A DNA stretch of 64,000 bases from Limisphaerales bacterium (GTDB lineage Bacteria; Verrucomicrobiota; Verrucomicrobiia; Limisphaerales; SXTU01): contig WRPG01000012.1 of assembly GCA_009773355.1 (NCBI GenBank), positions 56,810-120,809 on the forward strand. The letters are read 5' to 3'. Below, piece after piece: positions 9,295 to 17,350 of this stretch. The notes beneath the pieces were generated by a model, which did not search any database, was not told the DNA's origin, and saw nothing but the letters and a program-made list of their open reading frames with translations. The translations under genes and the position numbers were made by a program. Numbering within the stretch: the first letter of the stretch is position 1; every line of letters begins with the position of its first letter.

Positions 9295-10392
9295 TTATCG
9301 GACCAGCGGCAGCGTGAAGACAAACGTCGCGCCCTTGCCCGGCTCGCTGCGGGCGGAGATTTTGCCGCCGTGGTCCTCGACGATCTTTTTGCAGATGGAG
9401 AGGCCGAGGCCGGTGCCGTTCTGCTTGCCGTGCGTGGCGAACGGCTCGAAGAGCCGCTGGGCCATCTCCGGCGCGATGCCCGGCCCGGAGTCTTCGACCT
9501 CCGTGACCAGCTCGTTGCCACGCGCAGCCGCCCGGAAGGTGATGACGCCGCCGGGCTTCATCTCGTCCACGGCGTTGTTGACGAGGTTGTAGAAGAGGCG
9601 CGAGAGGCGCTGCGGCTCGACCTGCACCTTGACCGCCGGCAGCGGGGCCTCGACGCGCAGGGTCATCTCCCGTTCGGCGATCTCCGCGCCGATCTCCTCG
9701 CCCAGCGCGGCGACATACTCGGCGTAGTTGACCGAGGCGAGCACGAGCTGGGAACTGGTGTTGCGCGTGAAGTCCAGCAGCTCGTTGAGCATGTTGGTCA
9801 TGCGCGCGACCTGCCGGGTGATGCGCGTCTGCGCGTGGCCGCGCATCTCGGGCGTGGCGATGTCCATGCCGGCCATCTCGGCGGCCAGGCCGATGACGTT
9901 CAGCGGGTTCTTGAAGTCGTGGACGATGGTGCGCGCGAAGCGGCCCACCATCGCGAGGCGCTCGGCCTGGAGGATTTCATCAATGTATTTCCGGTTCAGC
10001 GAGCGGACGCGGTGGCTGAACTCGCGGATCAGGTTCAAGGCCAGTTGCGGCCGTTGCTCCAGCAGGGCGAGCAGCTCGTCGCGCCCGATGCAGAAGGCCC
10101 GCGTGTCCGTCTCGGCGGTGGCGGTGGCGGAGCGCGGCGCGTCGTCCAGCAGCGCCATCTCGCCGAAGAACTCGCCGGCGTTGATGGTCGCCAGCGGACG
10201 GGACTCGGTGTTGCCGATGGCGGCGGAGATGATGACCCGGCCCGACTCGACCAGATAGAAGCCATCGCCAGGATCGCCCGCGCGGAAGATGGTCTGCCCG
10301 GCTCGGAACCGGCGCATCTTGGCGGTGTTCTCCAACGCCTGCAGTTCCTCGTTGAGGAGTCCGGCGAAGCGCTTCTCTTCGGCTGGGGCCAT
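9295..10392 (-). CDS. Histidine kinase with N-terminal cyclic-nucleotide-binding domain
   Basis: I start at the ATG at 10392 (MAPAEEKRF), since upstream residues are not domain-like. Residues about 10-135 form a cNMP-binding/Crp-type sensor (FRAGQTIFRAGDPGDGFYLVESGRV, then GEFFGEMALLDDAPRSATA), here as two stretches of the phosphate-binding cassette. Residues about 160-365 form a HisKA-type kinase: H-box IVHDFKNPLNVIG with the phospho-accepting His, N-box LVNNAVDEM, G1 DSGPGIAP and G2 GTGLGLSI. No membrane segment is seen, so it is cytoplasmic and would sense a soluble ligand, possibly cAMP or c-di-GMP; the ligand is not deducible. No response regulator gene is adjacent, so it is an orphan kinase. 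Confidence 0.9.
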   Translation of the reverse strand: MAPAEEKRFAGLLNEELQALENTAKMRRFRAGQTIFRAGDPGDGFYLVESGRVIISAAIGNTESRPLATINAGEFFGEMALLDDAPRSATATAETDTRAFCIGRDELLALLEQRPQLALNLIREFSHRVRSLNRKYIDEILQAERLAMVGRFARTIVHDFKNPLNVIGLAAEMAGMDIATPEMRGHAQTRITRQVARMTNMLNELLDFTRNTSSQLVLASVNYAEYVAALGEEIGAEIAEREMTLRVEAPLPAVKVQVEPQRLSRLFYNLVNNAVDEMKPGGVITFRAAARGNELVTEVEDSGPGIAPEMAQRLFEPFATHGKQNGTGLGLSICKKIVEDHGGKISARSEPGKGATFVFTLPLVR

Positions 10393-10502
10393 GCGGCGGC
10401 AACTGTAGTCGAGTCTCGCGGGCCGTAAAGCCCGGAGATTCCCGGTGCGCCGCAGCCAACATTTTTGATGCAAGCCTTCCGGCGCTGCGTCAGGTTTTCG
10501 CC

Positions 10503-11450
10503 ATGCCCAACGTGATCATCCGACCCGACTGGCACCTCGCGGAAAGCCGCGTCACGCCGGAGCGCGCGTATCGCGACCGGCGGAAATTCCTGCGCGAACT
10601 CGGCTTCGCCGGCGGCGGCCTGCTGGCGGCCTCGCTCGCGGCGCGCGACGCCCAAGCCGCCGCCGCGACGAAGCTCTACCCCGCCCAGCGCAACGTCGCC
10701 TTCAGCCCGCCGGACCTGAAGCTGAGCAACGAGCGCGTCTTCACGACCTACAACAACTTCTACGAGTTCAGCACGGACAAGGAGGCGGTGGTGGACCGCG
10801 TGGACAAGTTCGTCATCGCGCCGTGGCCGGTGAAGATCCACGGCCTGTGCGAGAAGCCGTTCACGGCGGACGCGCAGGAGCTGGCGGCGGAGTTCGGGCT
10901 GGAGGAGCGCGTGTATCGCTTCCGGTGCGTCGAGGCGTGGGGCGCGGTCGTGCCGTGGACGGGCTTCGAGCTGCGCAAGTTGCTGGCGAAGGTCCAGCCC
11001 AAGGCCGGCGCGAAGTTCGTGAAGTTCGTCACCGCCGCGCGGCCCGACCAGATGCCCGGCATCAACCGCCTGCGCGGCTACCCGTGGCCCTACACCGAGG
11101 GCCTGCGTATCGAGGAGGCCATGCACCCGCTCACGATGCTCGTCACCGGCGTCTATGGGAAACCGCTGCCCAAGCAGAACGGCGCGCCCATCCGCGTGGT
11201 GGTGCCGTGGAAATACGGCTACAAGAGCGGCAAGTCCCTCGTGGAAATCGAGCTGACGGACCAGCAGCCCAAGACGCTTTGGGAAACGCTCTCAGCCGAG
11301 GAATACCCCTTCGAGTCCAACGTGGACCCCGCCAAGCCCCACCCGCGCTGGTCCCAGGCCACGGAACGGCAGGTGGACACCGGCGACCGCATCCGCACCC
11401 TGCCGCTCAACGGCTACGGGGCGCAGGTGGCGGGCCTCTACAAGAAGTAG
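10503..11450 (+). CDS. msrP: Protein-methionine-sulfoxide reductase catalytic subunit MsrP
   Basis: The 315-residue product matches the molybdopterin enzyme MsrP (YedY), which repairs oxidised methionines in periplasmic proteins. A Tat signal is present: Arg26-Arg27 in DRRKFLREL followed by a Gly/Ala-rich hydrophobic stretch. The molybdenum ligand is Cys142 in RFRCVEAW, and the following GVYGKPLPKQNGAP and KYGYKSGK blocks are diagnostic. The usual membrane heme partner gene msrQ is not next to it, as also seen in some other genomes; electrons would have to come from elsewhere. Confidence 0.95.
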   Translation: MPNVIIRPDWHLAESRVTPERAYRDRRKFLRELGFAGGGLLAASLAARDAQAAAATKLYPAQRNVAFSPPDLKLSNERVFTTYNNFYEFSTDKEAVVDRVDKFVIAPWPVKIHGLCEKPFTADAQELAAEFGLEERVYRFRCVEAWGAVVPWTGFELRKLLAKVQPKAGAKFVKFVTAARPDQMPGINRLRGYPWPYTEGLRIEEAMHPLTMLVTGVYGKPLPKQNGAPIRVVVPWKYGYKSGKSLVEIELTDQQPKTLWETLSAEEYPFESNVDPAKPHPRWSQATERQVDTGDRIRTLPLNGYGAQVAGLYKK

Positions 11451-11580
11451 GACAGCGCGTCCCGCCTGTCCTTCTGACTCCTGCAATCGCCTAACGACCA
11501 AGTTCAGCGAACCGAACCGTGGGATGCACGGATCGCAACTGCCGCAAGATGGCAAGATTCGCTGACGAGCGTGGATACGC

Positions 11581-12243
11581 CTAAGATTTGATCTCGCACC
11601 ATTGCTTAACAATCCTTCCATCCCGAACGACCGCAACACCTGCCCGGCCAGCAAAACGGTGCCAACCTCCACCATCCCACTCCCAGAGTTCATCTCCTGG
11701 CTGCATTTGAGCGTGAATTTCAATCTCCCGCTTCTTGATCCGCTCTTTCGCATCGTTCCAAATTTTATCTCTCGCTGCCGGATCGGCGACGCCCTCCAAG
11801 AGTCTATCGCAATATGCTTCGTAGGTGGTCTTTCCCCTGAGTATCCGACAGAGATCGAGGTTCTCAGATATCCACCGTGAACGCTCTGACCGGCAAACAG
11901 CGCAAATCAGATCACCGCCGGACGCGAACGGGAAATTCGTCTCAAATGCCTGATCGTATTCGGGCGTATCGCGGATTTCGAGTGGCGGATCATTTCTCAA
12001 CAACGTGGTCAGATTACAGTCGTGAACGTCGCAAATGCGAAAAATGTCCATGACAGTCTCTTCACCCGTGGGTGCGCCTCGCCCGTTGGTGACAAATTTA
12101 TGCCACAACTCTTCCTGCCAGAAGAAAAGGCGCCCCTTACGGCGACAACCTCGGTTGATGCTCCGCACAAACTTACGATAGCGGTCTGCCCCCACGAACT
12201 CTCGGAATGACCCTCGTATTTCAGTAGCGTCCAACTCGGGCAT
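11581..12243 (-). CDS. Hypothetical protein, no family recognised
   Basis: The 220-residue product begins MPELDATEIRGSFREFVGAD and has no signal peptide or membrane segment. Visible features are a basic patch (NRGCRRKGR), an acidic middle, a single CAVC pair near residue 113 that could help bind metal, and a C-terminal DELWEWDGGGWHRFAGRAGVAVVRDGRIV stretch (shown here only as motifs DELWEWDGGGW and GVAVVRDGRIV) that looks like two beta hairpins. The motif DIFRICDVHDCNL is distinctive but not one I can name. Its GC is slightly lower than that of neighbours. It sits alone, downstream of msrP in convergent orientation. Confidence 0.6.
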   Translation of the reverse strand: MPELDATEIRGSFREFVGADRYRKFVRSINRGCRRKGRLFFWQEELWHKFVTNGRGAPTGEETVMDIFRICDVHDCNLTTLLRNDPPLEIRDTPEYDQAFETNFPFASGGDLICAVCRSERSRWISENLDLCRILRGKTTYEAYCDRLLEGVADPAARDKIWNDAKERIKKREIEIHAQMQPGDELWEWDGGGWHRFAGRAGVAVVRDGRIVKQWCEIKS

Positions 12244-12363
12244 ATCATTGTCGATTGAGCGACTGGTTTGTCGTTAATCAGGGTTGATGCCGCGCAGGCT
12301 AGAGCGGGGGCAGGGGCTTGTCCAGCAGGCGGTCGGGCCAAGTCCAGCGTCGTGACTGAACCC

Positions 12364-12398
12364 GGTAGGGACGAGCTGCGCTCGTCCTCGTCCCTACC
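12364..12398. repeat. Perfect 12-bp inverted repeat (hairpin)
   Basis: Arms GGTAGGGACGAG (12364-12375) and CTCGTCCCTACC (12387-12398) pair perfectly around an 11-base loop. The same arm type (GGTAGGGACGCG) recurs at 62856 and 62922, so it is a dispersed palindromic element rather than a simple terminator. Confidence 0.75.
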
Positions 12399-12638
12399 AT
12401 AAACCGGAGCGCGGGCGGTCCCCGCCCGCAGCGGTTTCGTCTCCTGAATGGGCTGGGACTTTCCGCTCCCGCCGGTCTTCGCGCCCGCGCTGCGACCGGG
12501 GACCGGTCGCGCTCCGGTTCAGGGGCTGAAATCGCGAGCCTCGGCGACTTGTGGGTTCTCTCCATTTTCAGAGGACGAGGCTGACCACAGGTCGGCCCGA
12601 CCAGATTCCCAGAACCCGCCGTCGCCGGTTCTGTCCCC

Positions 12639-12780
12639 GGTCTGCGCATCCCGACGGCTTGAGGAAGCGGTTCGGCCGCTGGCGGAGCCACCCCGACGGC
12701 TTGGAACGGAAATCCGGCAGCCTGGGTCACGGGGGCGATGGCCTGGGGAGGCATTCCGCCAGCTTGGGGAGGCACGTCGG
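12639..12780. repeat. Degenerate 21-bp tandem repeat
   Basis: About six units of roughly 21 bp end in GGCTTGG, GCCTGG, GCTTGG or similar (for example GGAGGCATTCCGCCAGCTTGG over 20-base stretches). The minus strand reads as a seven-residue Pro-Gln-Ala repeat, but there is no convincing gene. It lies in the long stretch without intact genes between 12244 and 13063. Confidence 0.6.
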
Positions 12781-12805
12781 TGAGGTCCAAATGTCTTCCC
12801 AGAAG

Positions 12806-13022
12806 CGTGTCCGAAAGTTTGTGTGCGGGTCAGAACCCTGAGAGAAGAGCACATGAACAAACAGAAGCAGAGCGAAGTAGTGGCAGCAGCCCCCCGAACC
12901 CGAAACTTTTAAGGAGGAGCGGGGCAAGCTGGACGTGACCTTGATTGACGCATGGCTGGCCGAGCAATACACCGGGCCGCAGGACGTGCTGGGCAAGGAG
13001 GGGCTGCTGGCGCAGTTGCAAT
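12806..13022 (+). pseudogene. Remnant of an IS256-family (mutator) transposase, N-terminal part
   Basis: A short frame beginning at the ATG at 12853 (MNKQKQSEVVAAAPRTRNF, then stop) is continued in another frame from 12911 by KEERGKLDVTLIDAWLAEQY and then DVLGKEGLLAQL, which is the conserved start of IS256-type transposases. Homology stops near 13022, about 40 bp before the end of the facing DUF1080 gene. The sequence just upstream (about 12806-12836, GTGTCCGAAAGTTTGTGTGC) resembles a terminal inverted repeat of that family. The frameshift and the loss of the DDE domain make it a dead fragment. Confidence 0.65.
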
Positions 13023-13063
13023 CTGTTCGTCAAAGGGCAGCGCCTTCTTGGTGGCAGCAGCCT

Positions 13064-13789
13064 CTACTTCTTTACCTCGGGCGCGGTCTGCTCCGGCGTG
13101 ATGGTTCCCGGCGGGAGTTCGAGGATGCGGAGGTTGCGGAAGTGGATTTCCGCGCCTTCAGATTCCAAGCAGAGGTAGCCTTTCTTCACGGACGCCTGGC
13201 TCACGCCGTTCACGAACTTGCCGTTGATGGACAGCTTCACCACGCCGTCCACGGCCACGACGTCGTAGGTGTTCCACTCGCCCTTGCCCTTGCAGCGCAT
13301 CTCGACGGACTGGCTGCGGCTGCCGCGGGGGTTGTCGGGCGTGGTCTTCAGCCCGCCCGCGCCGAACAGCTCGCCGGAGACGTAGCCGAGCGGGCGCGGC
13401 TTGCCGTCCTTCTCCGGGTTCAGCACCGGCCATTGCAATTCGAGCATCTGCACCTCCATGCCTTTGGGCAGCCGCCGTCCCTCGGGCACGGTGCCCTCGC
13501 TCCAGATGAAGACGCCGGAGTTGCCGCCGGCCTCCATGTGCCGCCACTCGATGTGCAGGATGAAGTTCTCATACTGCTTCTCCGACCGCATCACGCCGAT
13601 GGGTTTGCCGCTGCACACGAGCAGGCCGTCCCGCACGGTCCAAGTCTCCTTGCTGGTGTTCACGTCCACCCAGCCGGTGAGGTCCTTGCCGTTGAAGAGG
13701 TCGCGGAAGCCGGCGGTCGGCGCGTTGGTCTGGGCCGTGGCAATGAACGGCAGAGCGGAGAGCAGGAGGGCAAGGCAGGTGATTTTCAT
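13064..13789 (-). CDS. Secreted DUF1080 (3-keto-disaccharide hydrolase domain) protein
   Basis: The 241-residue product has a signal peptide ([20 protein letters not shown]) and a single DUF1080 domain. [17 protein letters not shown] is the family's opening block, GGNSGVFIW its central strand, and [10 protein letters not shown] with [10 protein letters not shown] the later strands. The fold is a concanavalin-like jelly roll; some members hydrolyse 3-keto-glycosides, others are only binding domains, so the activity here is uncertain. It is the last gene of a three-gene operon, 7 bp after the cytochrome gene. Confidence 0.85.
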   Translation of the reverse strand: MKITCLALLLSALPFIATAQTNAPTAGFRDLFNGKDLTGWVDVNTSKETWTVRDGLLVCSGKPIGVMRSEKQYENFILHIEWRHMEAGGNSGVFIWSEGTVPEGRRLPKGMEVQMLELQWPVLNPEKDGKPRPLGYVSGELFGAGGLKTTPDNPRGSRSQSVEMRCKGKGEWNTYDVVAVDGVVKLSINGKFVNGVSQASVKKGYLCLESEGAEIHFRNLRILELPPGTITPEQTAPEVKK

Positions 13790-13796
13790 GGCGAGA

Positions 13797-14186
13797 CTAT
13801 TGGGGTGAAGAGGCGGAGGAAACCGGCATCGCGTTTATCCATCTGCGCAGCAGTTCAAGCTCTTCCTTGGTGACGCGCGGGGTTTCCTTCTTCGGAGGCA
13901 TCTCGTTGTAGTGCAGCAACTCGATAAGCAGGCTCTTCTGCGCGTTGCCCGGCCTGATGGCGGGACTGGTCACGCCGCCCTTGAGCAACGCATCGAGCGT
14001 CCGCATGTCCAGCTTGCCGTCGCGCTTCTTCTCGCCGTGGCAGCGGAGGCACTTGGCCTCGAAGATGGGGAACACGTCCCGCTGGAAGTCGAGAACTGCG
14101 GTGCGCTTGTCGTCGGCTGTTGCATTACCAGCGACTGCAACGCAAAGCAGCAGCCCGCCGAGGAAAGCTTGGAGCCGGAGCCGCAT
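13797..14186 (-). CDS. Secreted monoheme cytochrome c (Planctomycete-type)
   Basis: The 129-residue product has a signal peptide ([20 protein letters not shown]) followed by one heme domain of the PSCyt1 kind. [16 protein letters not shown] carries the CLRCH heme site, [14 protein letters not shown] is the standard following helix, and HYNEMPPKK supplies the axial Met. In PVC bacteria this domain usually heads long DUF1549/DUF1553 proteins; here it stands alone, so it is either a soluble carrier or a shortened relative. It lies 18 bp downstream of the DUF3500 gene and 7 bp upstream of the DUF1080 gene. Confidence 0.85.
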   Translation of the reverse strand: MRLRLQAFLGGLLLCVAVAGNATADDKRTAVLDFQRDVFPIFEAKCLRCHGEKKRDGKLDMRTLDALLKGGVTSPAIRPGNAQKSLLIELLHYNEMPPKKETPRVTKEELELLRRWINAMPVSSASSPQ

Positions 14187-14204
14187 CGCGGGGCGTAGCG
14201 CTTG

Positions 14205-15296
14205 CTAGGCCTGACCGACGACGTTCACGAAGCAGTGGACATGCGGCAGCACGCGGTAGTTCCACACGAAGCCGGGGCCTTCGAGCCGCCAGGCATCCCA
14301 GCGGTCGTTACCCTTCTCCGCGTTCTCCTTGTAGAAGGCGAGGCGCACTTTCTCCATGCCGCCGTTGGTCTTGATGAGCTGCATCACCTCGTCGCCGTCC
14401 TCCTGCCGGAACGGGCTGATGAGCGTGCGCATGACGCCGGTGACGAGGGCTTGCTGCGACTGGTCCAACTCCGCGTAGGCGATGCCAGTGGGTGGCTGGG
14501 CCACGAGCTTGGCCTTGAGCGCCGCCACGCCGTCGCTGGGAGCACCGACGATGACGGCCTGCTTTTGCTGCGGTGCGTTGAGCATGTCAAACACGCTCAT
14601 CACCTGCCTAGTCTGGTAGTTGTAGACATTCGCCTCGCTGTGGCCTTGGGCGGAATGGCCGTAATACATCGGCCCGCCGAACGCGGCGTTGGGCTGCGAG
14701 TTCCCGTCGCAGCGCAGCGTGAGGTGATGCCCGGCGAAGACCCAGGAGAACGGCTCCTTGCCCGTGGGGTCGCCGAAGATGGCGACGCCGTTGCCCTCGA
14801 AGGAACCGGAGCTGTCCCAGGTGCCCTTACGGCTGATGCGCTCGTAGGCGTCCTCGCCGGAGAGAATCGCCTTGAAGGTCGTGCGGATGAGGTCCTGCTG
14901 CGGCTTCGTGAACTGCTCGCCCAGCTTCTTGCCGAGCGGGGCGGCGTTGTGCGTCTTGAGCCGCGTCGCCAGGCCGCCCTTTTCCGCGCCGTGATTCCAA
15001 GGCAGCACCATCGCCTTCTTCTGCTCGTCCGTCAGCGTGGCGAAGAACTCGCGAACCAGCGACTCCGCCGGCTTCGCGGCGCGCGGCTTATCGGCCGAGG
15101 CCGCCTTGGCGACGGACGGGAGCAGGGCCGCGCCACCCATCACGCTCACCGCGCGGATGAAATCGCGCCGGGCAAGGCCGGTCATGGGCGAGACGGTTTC
15201 GGAGCACTCGGGGCAGGTCTGGGGCGCGGCGTTTGAGTTCATAGGAAGAGGTTTGGTGGCTGGTGCATGGTTTTGGGCGAAGAGATTCGGGTTCAT
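14205..15296 (-). CDS. DUF3500 family protein with Tat signal
   Basis: I start at the ATG at 15296 (MNPNLFAQ); a later Met at about 15242 (MNSNAAPQ) is also possible. The segment ARRDFIRAVSVMGGAALLPS is a twin-arginine signal, so the protein is exported folded. The remaining ~300 residues match DUF3500: EFFATLTDEQKK near the start, GTWDSSGSFEGNG and FGDPTGKEPFSWVFAGHHLT in the middle, and DAWRLEGPGFVWNYR with PHVHCFVNV at the end. The function is unknown; the several conserved His suggest metal binding. It is the first gene of the operon with the cytochrome and DUF1080 proteins, so all three may act on one extracellular substrate. Confidence 0.85.
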   Translation of the reverse strand: MNPNLFAQNHAPATKPLPMNSNAAPQTCPECSETVSPMTGLARRDFIRAVSVMGGAALLPSVAKAASADKPRAAKPAESLVREFFATLTDEQKKAMVLPWNHGAEKGGLATRLKTHNAAPLGKKLGEQFTKPQQDLIRTTFKAILSGEDAYERISRKGTWDSSGSFEGNGVAIFGDPTGKEPFSWVFAGHHLTLRCDGNSQPNAAFGGPMYYGHSAQGHSEANVYNYQTRQVMSVFDMLNAPQQKQAVIVGAPSDGVAALKAKLVAQPPTGIAYAELDQSQQALVTGVMRTLISPFRQEDGDEVMQLIKTNGGMEKVRLAFYKENAEKGNDRWDAWRLEGPGFVWNYRVLPHVHCFVNVVGQA

Positions 15297-15343
15297 TGAC
15301 GGGCACACTACGCCGCCGCTTCAGACGGTCAATCGGTTATTGG

Positions 15344-15412
15344 GTAGCTCGACATTCCAATGTCGGGTCTGGGTCGCCATCCCCTCGTCTCGACATTGGA
15401 ATGTCGAGCTAC
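15344..15412. repeat. Perfect 22-bp inverted repeat (palindromic element)
   Basis: Arms at 15344-15365 and 15391-15412 are exact reverse complements, centred on CTCGACATTCCAATGTCG and its mirror, with a 25-base spacer. It lies between the divergent DUF3500 and ArfB-like genes, so a simple terminator role is unlikely. Confidence 0.85.
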
Positions 15413-15514
15413 TCTTGGTGCGTGTGTCAGCCTGCGCCCGAAGCGGAACGGCTGGGGCCAGCCTCCCGTGATTGGCATTGAGAGCTGCGTGAACTGCTGG
15501 TCATACTTCCCCGC

Positions 15515-15928
15515 ATGAGCGCGTTCCCCGTCAGCCCGGAGAAGGAAACCCAGCTCGCCCAACGCCTGACCGCGCTGGGCGTGCGCGAGTGCGACCTTGA
15601 GGAATCCTTCGTCCGCTCCGGCGGACACGGCGGGCAGAACGTCAACAAGACCTCCACCTGCGTCATGCTGGTTCACCGCCCGACCGGCGTGCAGGTCAAA
15701 TGCCAGGAAACCCGCCAGCAGGGACTCAACCGCTTCATCGCGCGCCGTCTGCTGCTCGACAAAATCGAGGCCATGCAGCAGGGGAAGCTGGCCGCTGAAC
15801 GCGCCCGCTTGGAAAAGGCCCGTCGGCAAAAGCGCAAGCGGTCCAAAGGCGCGAAGAACCGAATGCTGGCGGACAAATCCCATCACGCCGGCAAGAAAGC
15901 AGCGCGTCGGCCGGTCGCGATGGAGTAG
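15515..15928 (+). CDS. ArfB/YaeJ-like peptide chain release factor
   Basis: The 137-residue protein has only the catalytic RF domain: ESFVRSGGHGGQNVNKTST holds the GGQ motif that triggers peptidyl-tRNA hydrolysis in the ribosome's peptidyl transferase centre. There is no codon-recognition domain. The C-terminal third is rich in Lys and Arg (KARRQKRKRSKGAKN), like the tail that ArfB inserts into the empty mRNA channel of stalled ribosomes. Rescue of stalled ribosomes is therefore the likely role. RF-H-type proteins are an alternative but are longer. It heads a translation-related cluster. Confidence 0.85.
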   Translation: MSAFPVSPEKETQLAQRLTALGVRECDLEESFVRSGGHGGQNVNKTSTCVMLVHRPTGVQVKCQETRQQGLNRFIARRLLLDKIEAMQQGKLAAERARLEKARRQKRKRSKGAKNRMLADKSHHAGKKAARRPVAME

Positions 15929-15978
15929 CCACCTTCTTGGCTTCCGGCGAAACGTGACTGCGCCTACGCTCCCACCGC

Positions 15979-16839
15979 ATGGCAATCATCGGCAAACGCA
16001 ACCGGCTCGTTGTCGTCCGGGAGTCCGCCTCCGGCCTCTACCTCGACGGCGGGGAACTCGGCGAGGTTTTGCTGCCGAGCCGCTACGTTCCGCACGACCG
16101 CACTCCCGACGACCGGCTGGACGTTTTCCTCTACCGCGATTCGGAGGACCGGCTCGTGGCCACCACGGAGCAGCCGCACGCCGAGGTCGGCGAGTTTGCC
16201 TGGCTGAAAGTCACCGACGTGCATCACCAGATTGGCGCGTTCCTCGACTGGGGTTTGCCCAAGGATTTGCTGCTGCCTTTTCGCGAGCAGGGCATTCCCG
16301 TGCGCGCGGGCCAGCGGGTGGTCGTCGCCGTGTGTCTGGACCCGAAGACGAACCGCATCATGGCGAGCGCACGGCTCAACCGTCATCTCAGCCGCGAGAC
16401 GCCAGCCTATCGCGACGGCCAGCCCGTCACCTTCCTCATCACGGGCGAGACGCCCATGGGCTACAATGCCATCGTGGAAAACGCGCACCGCGGCCTGCTC
16501 TATCGCAACAACCTCGCCGCCCCGTTGCTGACCGGCCAGGTGCTGAACGGTTTTGTCCGCACCGTCCGCCCGAACGGGAAAATTGACCTGAGCCTCGACG
16601 CCTCCGGCTACAAGCGCGTGGCCTCGCTGACGGAACAGATCGTTCAAGCCTTGGAAGCAGGCGGCGGACGGCTGGACTTCGACGACGACAGTTCACCCGA
16701 AGCGATCCGCGAAAGCTTTGGCGTCAGCAAGAAGGCCTTCAAGCAGGCGCTCGGCAAACTCTACCGCGACCGCCGCATTGCGTTTCAGAATCCGGGCATC
16801 CAGTTGCTCGACAACTCCTCCTGGTCGCCCGGCAACTGA
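15979..16839 (+). CDS. CvfB-type S1 RNA-binding protein
   Basis: The 286-residue product matches the CvfB/YitL family: tandem S1-like beta barrels followed by a winged helix. The stretch GAFLDWGLPKDLLLPF is the most diagnostic S1 block, with a second region around NGFVRTVRPNGKIDLSL. The C-terminal ESFGVSKKAFKQALGKLYRD is the winged-helix motif shared by the family. Members bind RNA and affect virulence or translation in Firmicutes; the exact role here is unknown. It lies 50 bp after the ArfB-like gene on the same strand. Confidence 0.88.
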   Translation: MAIIGKRNRLVVVRESASGLYLDGGELGEVLLPSRYVPHDRTPDDRLDVFLYRDSEDRLVATTEQPHAEVGEFAWLKVTDVHHQIGAFLDWGLPKDLLLPFREQGIPVRAGQRVVVAVCLDPKTNRIMASARLNRHLSRETPAYRDGQPVTFLITGETPMGYNAIVENAHRGLLYRNNLAAPLLTGQVLNGFVRTVRPNGKIDLSLDASGYKRVASLTEQIVQALEAGGGRLDFDDDSSPEAIRESFGVSKKAFKQALGKLYRDRRIAFQNPGIQLLDNSSWSPGN

Positions 16840-16884
16840 GGCCGGCATTTTGAGCCAGCACCAACCCGCGTCTTCCCACCCCGC

Positions 16885-17283
16885 ATGAGCAACTCCAAAC
16901 GCATCCCCACCGACGGCGGGCAAAGCTTCGGCCACAATCCCTTCGATGCCCTGTCCAGCGCCGGCCTCCCGTCCGTGCCCGAGAGTTCGCCTGCGGACTC
17001 CGCGCCATCCGTCGCCCCAGCGAAGGCCGCGAAGAAAAATCGCGGACGCGTGGACATCATCCGGCAAAAGGCGGGACGCGGCGGCAAGACGGTGACGGTG
17101 GTCAAAGGCTTTGTCGGCATCGGCCTCCCGGAAAAGGAGCAACTGGCCAAGGCGATGCAGAAAGCCTGCGGCACCGGCGGCACCGTGAAGGACGGCCAGA
17201 TCGAGATTCAGGGCGACAAGCGCGACGAGGTCGCCCGCATCCTGACTGCGGCGAATTTCCGCCCGGTGTTCGCCGGCGGGTGA
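16885..17283 (+). CDS. SUI1/eIF1-family translation initiation factor (YciH-like)
   Basis: The 132-residue product has a low-complexity Pro/Ala/Ser-rich head (1-50) and a SUI1 domain (about 55-132). The signature is GGKTVTVVKGF followed by a helix AKAMQKACGTGGTV and the closing GDKRDEVARIL. Bacterial YciH is thought to check start-codon selection, as eIF1 does, but it is not essential. It follows the CvfB-like gene by 45 bp, giving three translation-related genes in a row. Confidence 0.9.
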   Translation: MSNSKRIPTDGGQSFGHNPFDALSSAGLPSVPESSPADSAPSVAPAKAAKKNRGRVDIIRQKAGRGGKTVTVVKGFVGIGLPEKEQLAKAMQKACGTGGTVKDGQIEIQGDKRDEVARILTAANFRPVFAGG

Positions 17284-17350
17284 ACGGCGGTTTGCTTGGC
17301 CGCGAGCGCGGCACTCCCCATTCAACCGCATCGTTCCGGCTAAGAGTCCC

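Noticed and set aside
12639..12780. CRISPR array.
   Set aside because: The units are contiguous and degenerate with no unique spacers, and no cas gene is nearby.
12299..12790. Open frame on the minus strand with a repeating Pro-Gln-Ala pattern.
   Set aside because: It follows the 21-bp tandem repeat and then runs through the hairpin; no start signal, no domain, and irregular composition.
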